Assembly (NCBI RefSeq): GCF_001461825.1
Contig: NZ_LLZC01000012.1
Span: forward strand, 558,001-622,000
From: Bacillus velezensis
GTDB taxonomy: Bacteria > Bacillota > Bacilli > Bacillales > Bacillaceae
Length of the DNA: 64,000 nt
Direction: 5' to 3'
Shown: one piece after another, positions 25,648-37,600 of the stretch
Numbering within the stretch: the stretch's first letter is position 1
Layout: each line of letters begins with the position of its first letter
Translations under genes and position numbers: made by a program
The notes under the pieces: generated by a model
What the model was told of the DNA's origin: nothing
The model's database searches: none
Seen by the model: only the letters and a program-made list of their open reading frames with translations

Positions 25648-28600
25648 ATGAAATGTATTAACGAATTTTTAAGAACGGTAATAGCGGAAAAGCTGGGTGC
25701 CGAGGTGACCGAAGCAGAAGATAAAACCGCTTTTTTTACTCTTGGCGTGACGTCTCTCATCAGTGAAGAAATCATGACCATATTGCATAAAGAATTTACC
25801 GGCCTTTCTGAAACGCTGCTGTTTGAATATCCGAACATTGAGAAATTGAGTGAATTTTTAAGTGCGCAGAAACGAAATCCCGAAAGCGTTCTTGAATTCA
25901 AAGAAACGGAGCCTGATACGGGAAGCCGGCAGGAAGAAGAATTGCTTCCTGTACAGGCGGCTGAAAAGGTGCCTGAACCGGGAACGGACGGGAGCTCTGA
26001 TATTGCGGTTATCGGAATGAGCGGGATGTTTCCGAAAGCGGAAAACCAGCATGATTTTTGGACCAATTTAATAGAAAATAAAGATTGTGTCTCCGAAATC
26101 CCAGAGGATAGATGGGACAGCTCTTATTACTCGGAAGAGAAAACGGCAGAATACGCGTCATACAGTAAATGGGGAGGTTTTATTGATCATCCGGATCAAT
26201 TTGACCCGCTGTTTTTTTCTGTTTCCCCGTGGGAAGCTGATTTAATGGACCCTCAGCAAAAATTGTATGTCACGTGCTGCTGGGAAGCGATGGAGGATGC
26301 CGGTTACGGGAACCCGGCGGCGAGGCCGACGGATCAAATCGGTGTATTCGCCGGAGTGACCTGGAATGAATATTCATTAATTGCACACGAAGAAGGTTTC
26401 CTCAAAGATCAGTACAAAGGCCCCGGCTCCTTATATTGGGGCATTCCGAACCGGGTTTCTTATTTCCTTGATCTCCATGGCCCGAGCATCGCTGTTGATA
26501 CGGCGTGTTCTTCATCGCTTGTCGCCGTCCATCAGGCTTGTCAGGCCATTATGTCGGGCGACTGTGAAATGGCGCTGGCCGGAGGCGTCAACCTCAGCTT
26601 ACATCCGCAAAAATACATGTTTTTAAGCCAATCGCATTTTCTGTCTTCTGAAGGAAAATGCCGCAGTTTCGGTGAAGGCGGAGACGGTTACGTGCCCGGC
26701 GAAGGCGCGGGAGCCGTTTTGTTAAAACCATTGAAAAAAGCGATTGCGGACAAAGACCACATCTACGGTGTCATTAAGGGGTCCGCCACTAATCACGGCG
26801 GCAAAACGACCGGGTATACGGTGCCGAATCCGGAAGCGCACCGGGACTTGATTTTATCCGCTCTAAACAGAGCCGCGGTAAGTCCGGCGGATATCAGCTA
26901 CATTGAAGCTCACGGAACCGGCACGGCGCTCGGCGATCCGATTGAGATACGCGGCCTGTCTATGGCATTTGATAAACAGACCGATGAGAAAAATGACTGC
27001 GGAATCGGCTCGGTGAAATCCAATATCGGACATTTGGAAGCGGCTGCAGGGATCGCCGGTTTAATCAAGGTGCTTTTAAGCATGAAACATGAAACGCTTC
27101 CCGCCAGTCTGCACTCCGCGGAACTGAACCGCAAGATTTCTTTTTCTGATTCGCCATTTTATGTCGTCCGAAACAACCGGCCGTGGCCGGCTGAAGGAGA
27201 TAAACCGAGAATCGCCGCAATCAGTTCATTCGGCGCAGGAGGCTCTAATGCCCATCTGATCGTAGGTGCTTATCAGCCAAAACGGCAAGCGGACGGGAAT
27301 ACTGAGCCAAAACCGCATGCCGTCGTATTAAGCGCACATTCCGAACAGCAGCTGAAAGAATATGCCGGGAAATTGAGCTCTTTTCTTACCCGATTGGAAA
27401 ACCCGTCTTCTGCCGGCGGATACACTCTGGAAAATATCGCTGCCACCCTATTGTCAGGCAGAGAGCCTTTCTCCTTCCGGCTTGCTGTCATTGCATCATC
27501 CCTTTCTGAGCTGAAACAGCGATTGGACGGATTTGTAAGCGGTCACAGAGACGAAAGGCATATTTACTTCGGAAAAGCGTCACCCGGGCGGCCGGACGTT
27601 TCAGGCCAATCCGTTTCAGATCCTGAGAAATTTGCCGCGCTGTGGGTGAAAGGTCTTCAAGGTTGCAAAAAGCCGGAAACGCCGTATCAGAAAGTTCCGC
27701 TTCCTACGTACCCGTTTTTAAAGGAAACGTCCTGGCTGACCGATCAAAAAAAGCGGTATACAAAAAAGCCCCAAAATACCAAAAGGCGTGAAGCGCTGCA
27801 TCCTCTGCTTGATGAGAATATTTCATCCGCCCGGAAAGGGATGTTTCAAAAGATATTTTCCAAGGATGAATATTTCTTTAAAGATCATTTAGTGAACGAA
27901 AAATATGTGCTTCCCGGAGTCTGTCATCTGGAAATGGCGGCATACGGCGCGGGATTGTGGGGAGAACGCCCGGTCGTCTCTCTTCAAAGTGTGTGGTACA
28001 TGGAGCCGATTGTGACAGGGACAGACCTAAGATCCGTCATGATAGAGTTTGAAGCGGAAAAAGAGCGTATAAGCTATGTCATTAAAGAAAAAGGAGCGGA
28101 CGGCATCCTCTTTTCGCAAGGAGAAGTGATTTGTAAAGAAAAAGGAGCGTCTTTTGAGGCCCCGGCTTTTCAGCTCCCGGCGCCATTTGCGCAGAGAACG
28201 GAGCCGAAAGACATCTATCACTCGTTCTCTGAGGCGGGAATCGTGCAAAAGGACAGTTTTCAGGTCATCCGCGAATTCTCTTATACAGAAAGGAAAGCAC
28301 TGGCCAAATTAACGCTCCCGTCACACTTGGAAGCCGATTTTAAACAGTACATCCTACATCCGTCCTTAATGGATGGCGCTGTTCAAACTGCAATGGCGCA
28401 TGTGCTGCAATTTCAAAAAGAGCCTGCGCTTATCGTACCGTTTTCCTTCGGAGAAATACAGCTGTTTGAACCGTTAGCGAAAACCGTATTTGTGCATGCA
28501 GAGGTAAAAGCGGCCTCCGTTCACCAATTTGATCTGCATATTTGTGATGAGCGCGGCGTGCTGCTGGCGGCAGTGAAAGATTTTATCATAAAAGAGGTGC

Positions 28601-31600
28601 AGGAAAGCGCCGGGTTTAACCAAAAAGCCGGCGTCACGCCGAAGAAAAGCCGTGAAACGGAATTGCTTATGACACCGGTTTGGAACACCGTCACCATTCC
28701 GGAAACCGGCATGCCTTTCATGCGTGAAGAAAAAATAATCGTCATCGGGGCCGGGCCGGATGTTCAGCAGGCTTTGAAAGAGATGTATTCCGATATCCGT
28801 TTTCCGGACATCACTTCTTTGGACAGCGCGGAACAAATGGCTGAAACATTGAAAGCGCAAGGTTCTTTTCAACACATGATATGGGCGGCGCCGGATCATC
28901 CCATTCCATCCGTTTATGATGCGGATACGGCCGAGGGACAGGAGCACGGGGTCATGCAGCTTTTCCGGCTGGTAAAAGCGCTTCTGCTTCTGAATTTTGA
29001 CACGGAACAACTATCATTGACAATCTGCACGTTTCAAGCACAGCCGATTCATGAACATGATGAGGTCAATCCGAGTCATGCAAGCATACACGGATTAGCT
29101 GGGTCGCTCGCAAAAGAATACACCAATTGGAGCATCCGGCTTCTTGATTTGGAATCTCAAAGGGGAGACCGGCATCTTCCTGATGTCTTCTCTTTACCGG
29201 CGGACCCCGAGGGAAATCCGTGGGTCTTTCGCGCAGGTCAGTGGCACCGCCAGCAATTGGCCGTCTGCCGGCCTTATGCAGATGAGCCTTCATTATACCG
29301 GCACGGCGGGGTTTATGTGATTATCGGCGGAGCAGGCGGAATAGGAGAAGTATGGACTGAATATATGATTCAGACCTATCAGGCGAAAATTGTCTGGATC
29401 GGGAGACGGAAAAAAGATACACAGATTGAAAGAAAGCTGAAAAGACTTGCGGCTTTAGGTCCCGCACCGCAATATTTCAGCGCGGATGCTGCGGATTATG
29501 ACTCTCTCAAACGGGCGTATGACACCATTGTGAAGGAAAATGGAAAGGTCCGCGGAATCATTCATTCCGCCATCGTGTTATCAGACCGAAGTTTTGCCAA
29601 TATGGAAGAGGATCAGTTCCGCGCTTCACTTTCTGCAAAAACTGATGTCAGCTTGCAGATTGCCCGGGTAGCTGAAGGGGAACCACTGGATTTCTTGCTG
29701 TTTTTCTCTTCGATGATGTCGTTTCAAAAAGCGCCGGGACAGAGCAATTATGCCGCCGGGTGCACGTTTAAAGACGCTTTTGCTAAGCGGATCTCACAAA
29801 AAGCGCCGTATGCCGTAAAAGTTGTCAATTGGGGCTTTTGGGGAAGTGTCGGCGTTGTCGCTTCAGAACAATACCGGAAACGGATGGAGCGGGACGGAAT
29901 CGCTTCTATTGAGGCGCCCGAAGCGATGAAAACGCTGGAAACCCTGCTTTCCGGACCTCATGACCAGCTGGCGCTGATTAAAACGACAGATCCGCTTTTT
30001 ATGAAGGACGATTTGAAAGAACAAGTAACGGTTTATCCGGAAAAGATTCCTTCCGCACTCGGACAATTAGCGGTTAACATCACGCAGAATGACGAAGCTG
30101 AGCGGTTAAAAGCATCAAGTGTCATGAGCTGCATGAGAGAGATGGAGTCCCTTATTGAAAAAATGCTTGTATCAACCCTTTATGAGATGGGAGCCGGGCT
30201 TGATCAGGCTTTGCCGTTATTTCAATCGGCTGCCGGCATAACGGAACAATACAGCAGATGGCTGAAAGAGAGCTTTGTCCTCCTGACTGGATTAGCGCTT
30301 GCTCCGGAAAAAACGGATCTAGGGCAGGTGTGGGAGGAATGGGAGCGGAAAAAAGAGACTTGGCTGCGCCAGAAAGACATGAGGGCGCATGTCAGATTGG
30401 CAGAAGAGACATTGCGTGTGCTTCCAGACATTTTAACCGGTAAGCTTCCGGCAACGGAAGTGATGTTCCCTGACTCCTCCTTCCGTCTTGTGGAAGGCAT
30501 TTACCGCAATAATATCATTTCTGATTTTTTCAATGACAAGCTTGCTGACACATTGATTGCAGTTCTGCGGGAACGTCTGGAAAAAGACCCGCAGGCGAAA
30601 ATCCGCATCTTAGAAATCGGAGCCGGAACGGGCGGGACGAGCGCCGCGGTCATGAGAAAATTGAAACCGTATGAAGCGCATATTGCCGAATATTGTTTCA
30701 CGGATATTTCTAAAGCATTTCTTTTACATGCAGAAGACATATTCGATCCGGAATATCCTTATGTCACTTATAAAATATTCAACGCTGAGCAGCCGGTATC
30801 AACAGAAGCGCCGGACATCGGCACGTATGACGCAGTGATCGCGACCAATGTGCTTCATGCGACAAAAAATATCCGCTCTGCGCTGCGCCATGCGAAAGCA
30901 ATGCTGCAAAAAAACGGCCAGCTGTTTATAAATGAGATCAACAGCCGCACCATATTCAACCATGTGACGTTCGGCCTTCTTGAAGGCTGGTGGCTGTATG
31001 AGGATCATGATTTACGGATTCCGGGCTGTCCGGGGGTTGAGCCGGCCGGCTGGGCGGAAGCGCTTTCGCTTGAAGGATTCGTCCATCCTCTGTTTCCGGC
31101 TGAAGCCGCACACGACTTAGGCCAGCAGATTATAGCGGCTGAAAGTGACGGAACGGTCAGGCTTGCCCTCCCGCAGGCGTCAGAAGAAAAGCCGGAGCGC
31201 CGTCCGTATGACGCAGATGGTCTTTCGGATGATACCTTGCATTTCAGCCTGAGAGAAAAAAGCGTTGAACTGATGAAGAAGGTAATCGGTGAAGCGCTTA
31301 AAGTGCCGGCGCATCGTCTTTTATCCCATGAACCTTTAACCGCATACGGATTGGATTCCATACTGGTCGTCAGACTGACCAACGCGTTAAAAGACGTCTT
31401 CGGTTCTGTCAGCAGCACTTTGTTTTTTGAATATCAAACCATTGATGAGTTTGCTGATTACTTTCTGTCTTCCCGTAAAGAAGCGCTCGAGCGGCAATTC
31501 GGGAATGGACCGGCTCATCCCGAAAACGCCGGACGGGTGCAGGCTCCCGCAGAAAGCGCCGCGCCGATTCCAAACGTAAGAGAACGGGGCATCACATATC

Positions 31601-34600
31601 TGACGGAATTAATAGGAAAAACGCTGAAGATTCCGAGCGGGAGAATGGATCCGTCGGTTTCCTTAACCGCATACGGTTTGGATTCTATTCTGGTCGTCCG
31701 GCTCACAAATGCCTTTCGTAACGTGTTTGACCAAATGACCAGCACCCTCTTTTTTGAATATCAGACGATAGAAGAAATCGCGGATTACCTGCTTCTTTCT
31801 CAGCGGGGAGCATTTATGAAAGCGATGGGTGTGCGTGAGGAGCAGCTGTCTGATCACACAGATAATCTGAATGTAAAACAAAACAAGATTCCTCAAAACG
31901 AGGAAGGCAGCAGGACAAACGGAGATCCCTATGTCCAGGATATCGCTGTCATCGGTCTGTCAGGCCGGTATCCGGGCGCCGATCACGTTGATGAGCTGTG
32001 GGAAAATGTAAAAGCCGGCAGGCATTCTATTACTGAAGTGCCGAAAGATCGCTGGGACTGGAAAACGTTTTATAACGAGGAACGCGGAAAATGGGGGTCC
32101 ATTTATTCAAAATGGGGCGGTTTTCTCGATGACATTGATACATTTGATCCGCTGTTTTTCCGTATATCTCCCGCGGAAGCTGAAAGGATGGATCCGCAGG
32201 AAAGATTGTTTCTGCAGACTGCTTATTCAAGCATTGAAGATGCGGGGTACACCCCGGCCGCGCTTTGTGACAGCCGGAAAATCGGAGTCTTTGTCGGTGT
32301 GATGAACAGCAATTACCCGACAGTCCCCAGCGACTGGTCTATCGCAAACAGAGTATCGTTTTTGTTCAACTTCCAAGGGCCGAGTATGGCTGTGGATACA
32401 GCATGCTCTTCTTCTTTAACAGCTGTCCATCTCGCCGCAGAAAGCCTGCGGAGCGGAATGAGTGAAACAGCGATTGCCGGCGGAGTCAATCTTATCGTTG
32501 ATCCGGCCCACTATGAGCGGCTGTCCGCTTTTTCAATGCTGTCTCCCGGTGATAAATGCAAATCTTTCGGAGACAGTGCGGACGGTTTTGTTGACGGTGA
32601 AGGAGTAGGGGCGATTGTGTTAAAGCCGCTTGCTCAAGCGGAGAAAGACGGCGATCATATTTACGGCGTTATCAAAGGAAGCATGCTGAACGCAGCAGGC
32701 AGGACAAACGCTTATATGGTGCCGAATCCGAAAGCGCAGTTTGATCTGATCGCAGAGACGTTGAAACGGACAGACATTCACCCGAGAACGGTCAGTTACT
32801 TGGAAGCCCACGGAACGGGCACTGCGCTCGGTGATCCGATTGAAATCGACGGGTTAACGAAAGCTTTTCGCCTGACAACAGAAGACCGGCAGTTTTGTTC
32901 CATCGGTTCCATTAAATCAAATATCGGACATTTAGAAAGCGCTGCCGGGATTGCGGGGATCACCAAACTGCTTTTGCAATTGAAACATAAGAGGATTGCC
33001 CCTTCATTGCATGCGGCGGAATTGAATCCGAATATTGAGTTTGAGCACACTCCGTTTTTCGTACAGCAAAAAGAAACGGAATGGAAACGACCTGTCTTGA
33101 ATATCACGGGTGAAATGAAGGAATATCCGAGAATTGCCGGCATTTCCTCGTTTGGAGCAGGAGGTTCAAACGCGCATGTCATCATTCAGGAATATGTGCC
33201 GTCTGACAGCCTGAAACCAATGGAAACCGCAGCTGTTTCTCCGCAAAAACCGGCTGTTATTATTTTATCAGCGCGAAATGAGCAGCAATTGACAGAGCGC
33301 GCCCGCCAGCTTCTGGATGATCTCATAAGAAAAAAACATTCTGACGGGGATTTGGCCAAGATCGCTTACACGCTTCAGGCGGGAAGAGAACCGATGGCTG
33401 AGCGGCTTGCATTTACGGCCGAGTCGATAGAAGAACTGAAAATGAAGCTTATGAGTTTCTCAAACGATCATAATATCGACCATGCTCATATCTGGCGGGG
33501 CAGGACAGCCAAACATCATTCATTGGCGGCTTCGCTCACTTCTGATGAAGATATGGCGCTTACCATAAATGCCTGGCTGAAAAAAGGGAAATACGGAAAG
33601 CTGCTTGACCTTTGGGTTAAAGGACTTGACGTCGATTGGTCAGCTCTTTATCAGCGCAACCCGGGCCGTATCAGTCTCCCGGCCTACCCTTTTGCCAAAG
33701 ACCGATATTGGGTGACAAAAGCTGATGTGTCACTTGACAAAACAGGCTCAGCGGAAAGTGAGAAAGCAGCCAGACTTCACCCGCTGCTCCACGCGAATAC
33801 ATCGACCTTTACCGCCCAGCGTTTTACTTCTGTTTTTTCAGGGCATGAACCGTTTTTTGCCGATCATATCGTCAATGGAAAACCGGTGCTTCCGGGCGCA
33901 GCTGCTTTAGAAATGGCCCGGGCCGCCGTTACACTTGCCGCTGAAGACTTGCCCGGCGGGAAAACGGGTGTCCGGCTCAAACAGATTGTTTGGCTCCGGC
34001 CGGTGACGGCGCTTTCTGAAGGAGTGACGCTTCATGTAAAGCTTCAGCCGGAAGAAAACGGAGACATCGCTTTTGAAGCGTATGCCGAAGGGGAAGAGCC
34101 GCTTGTCTTTTTCCAGGGAAAGGCCGTGTTCGAAGAGACGGAGCGTGCTCCTGTTCTCGATGTGGAAGCGGTTCAGGCGCGCTGCGGCGGCCGGCGCATG
34201 TCAAAGGCTGAGTGTTATGAAGCGTTCGACAGCCTCGGCATCACCTACGGACCGTCGCATCAGGCGCTTGACGCCGTCTATGCCGGAAACGGAGAAGTGC
34301 TCGCGAAGCTCACTCTTCCGCCGTCCGCCCGCGAAGAAAAGGAGCCGTTCATCCTGCATCCAAGCATGCTGGACGCCGCCCTTCAGGCTTCTATCGGTCT
34401 TGTGCTCTCAGACGGTTCCGCGTCCGGACGGCCGTTTCTGCCGTTTGCCCTGCAGGATATGCAGGTGTTTTCTGCGTGCCGGGAGACGATGTGGGCGGTG
34501 CTTTCCTCAGCGGAAGGCGCCTATCATATTGAGCTGTGTGACGAAAACGGCGCGGTATGTGTCCGATTGACGGGACTCACCGCCCGTTTTCTGGAAGAGG

Positions 34601-37600
34601 ACACGGAGGAAAAACCGCTCTTGCTTCAGCCAAAGTGGCAGGAATCACCGCCGGGTGAGGGAGGCGGACAAGAAGCGTCTTTCAGATACGTGACGCTGTA
34701 TGGCGGAATGAATGCTGAGGACATAAGCGGCGCCGTATGTGCGGCTGACGGCGAAGGACCGATTGAAGACCGTTATGACGCCTGCGCGGCGGAGCTGTCA
34801 GCGATCGTCACGCGTCTTATCAGAGAAAAACAGAAGGGAAAAACGCTGATCCAGCTTCTTGTCCCCGACAGGGGGGAAGACAATGTATTGGCGGGGCTGG
34901 CCGCTTTTCTGAAAACGGCTCACCTTGAACATCCGAAGCTGTACGGCCAAGTCATCCAAGCCGATCCGGACGAGTCAGCATCATCGCTTCTTGCCAAGCT
35001 GAAAGAAAACCGGGCCCATCCTGAACAAGCGGAAATCCGTTATGAAAACGGCAAACGTCTCGTCAGAAACTGGCGTCATCTGCCGGCCCCTCAAAGCGGT
35101 ACCGTTCCGTGGAAAGACGAAGGGGTCTACCTCCTCACCGGGGGAGCGGGCGGCATCGGACTGATTTTCGCTGAAGAAATAGCCTCCCGCGTCAAAAACG
35201 CCGTCCTCGTTTTAACGGGGAGGACGGAAGCGCTTGATGAAGACCGCTCCGCCCGCTTACGGCGCTTGGAAGCGTCGGGTGCCCGCGTACTGTATCAACC
35301 AGTAGATGTGACAGACAGGGCGGCGGTCACCGCCCTCGTCCGCGGCATACAGGAGGAGCACGGAACACTCGACGGGATCATTCACGGCGCAGGCGTGATC
35401 GCTGACAATTACATTCTGAACCAGACAGAAAACGAACGGAAGACCGTCATGGCGCCGAAGGTGAAAGGGCTTATCAATCTTGATGAAGCAGCGAAAGATG
35501 TGCGGCTGGACTTTTTCATCCTGTTTTCTTCCTTGGCGGGAGGAGTGGGAAATCCGGGGCAGGCCAGTTATGCGTCAGCCAACGCATTTATGGATGTTTA
35601 TGCAGCCCGCCGAAACCGTCTCGTGCGGGACAACAAGCGGAGCGGGCAGACCCTGTCCGTCAACTGGCCGCTTTGGGAAGAAGGCGGTATGCGCGTGGAC
35701 AAAGAGACAGAGCTTCTGATGTATGAACAGACCGGAATGAAAGCCATGCGATCGGCCTCAGGCATCCAAGCGCTTTACGCCGCTTTTGCCTCCGGAGAAC
35801 ACCAGGTCATGGTGGCAGAAGGCAACGAAAAACGGATTCGAAAAAACCTGATGCCTGAAGCGCCGGAACCGTCCCGTAGCATTCATGTGTCAAGGAAGAC
35901 GCACGTCCATCTGCCGAATAAAGTACAAGCAGAACTCAAACATATGATATCAGGCATTCTGAAGGTGAAAGAAGACGAGATAGATGCTGAATCAGAGATG
36001 AGAGATTATGGCTTTGATTCGGTTTCATTCACGCAGTTTGCAAATGAACTAAATAAAACGTATGGGCTTGAACTGACACCGGCCGTGTTTTTTGAATACC
36101 CGACAGTCTTTAGTTTTGCCCAATACTTGCTGACGGAACATCCGGATACATTCGGCTCACAGGCAGAAACAGAAACGGAGAAACCGGTTGTGCGTAAAAA
36201 AATGAAGACGGAGCCATTCTCGATTCCGTCCCGCCTTCCTAAAACAAAAACCGCAGCTGCACCTGAGCCCGTGGCGATAATCGGAATCAGCTGTGCATTT
36301 CCAATGGCTGAAAATCCGGAAATGTTTTGGGAGAATTTAGCCGGAGAAAAGGACTGCATTTCTGAAATACCGCCGGAGCGCTGGGACTGGAGACAGTATT
36401 ACGGAGATCCGCAGAAAGATAAAAATGCGAGCAATGTAAAGTGGGGCGGCTTCATTGATGAAACCGCTCAATTTGATCCTTTATTTTTCGGTATTTCTCC
36501 GCATGAAGCCGAAATGATGGATCCTCAGCAAAGACTTTTAATGATGCATGTATGGAAAGCGATTGAAGATGCCGGCTGCTCTGCCAAAAGCCTCTCAGGT
36601 ACAAATACAGGCATTTTTGCAGGCACGACAAACAGCGGTTACGCCCAGGAAGCTTCAAAGTTCCATATAGAGATTGAGGGTTCTTCCGCCGCCGGAACGG
36701 TTCCGTCAATCGGTCCGAACCGCATGAGCTATTTTCTGAATATACATGGGCCGAGCGAACCGATTGAAACCGCCTGTTCAAGCTCATTGGTCGCTGTTCA
36801 CCGTGCGGTCAGGGCAATTCAGGCCGGAGACTGCGGCATCGCGATTGCAGGAGGCGTCAATGCCATTGTGTCGCCGGATATGCATATCAGCTTTAATAAA
36901 GCGGGAATGCTCAGTGAAGACGGGCGCTGCAAAACATTTTCCGATCAAGCGGACGGGTATGTCAGAGCTGAAGGTGCCGGCATGATTGTTTTGAAAACAT
37001 TATCCGCTGCGGAACGTGACGGCGACCGTATTTATGCCGTTATTCGCGGAACGGCGGAAAATCATGGCGGACGGGCGGCTTCCCTTACATCGCCGAATCC
37101 GAAAGCACAGACAGAAGTCATGATAAAAGCGTATCAGCAAGCGAACATCGACCCCCGTACAGTGAGTTATATTGAAGCCCACGGCACGGGAACGGCGCTC
37201 GGAGATCCGATAGAAATCAACGGACTCAAAGCGGCTTTTGCAGCGCTTTATCAGAAAGCCAGAGTAACGGCGCCCGATCAGCCTCATTGCGGCCTCGGTT
37301 CCGTCAAAACGAATATCGGCCACACAGAGCTTGCCGCCGGCATGGCCGGGCTTTTAAAAATTATTTTGCAGATGCAGCACAAAACGCTCGTTAAAAGTCT
37401 GCATTGTGAAACCGTTAATCCATATATCAGCCTCGACGGCAGCCCGTTTTATTTCGTCCGCGACACTCAGCCGTGGAAAGCGGCGACTGATGATAGCGGA
37501 AATGAACTGCCGCGGAGAGCGGGTGTCAGCTCGTTCGGATTTGGCGGTGTCAATGCTCATGTCGTGCTCGAAGAATATGTTTCTCCTGTTGAAGAGAAAC

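Noticed and set aside
27300..27720. Post-KS segment as a possible degraded AT domain
   Set aside because: It has no GHS nucleophile motif and ends in the LPTYPF-type linker found after every KS in trans-AT synthases.
31240..31800. Tandem ACPs of DfnD as an assembly duplication
   Set aside because: The two ACPs share motifs but differ throughout in sequence, and a similar tandem pair occurs in DfnG; tandem ACPs are a normal feature of these synthases.
34073..34570. 165-codon open frame in another phase inside the DH-KR repeat, also seen in copy 2
   Set aside because: It is a shadow of the GC-rich DH coding sequence, has no ribosome-binding site and yields an Arg/Ser-rich nonsense protein.
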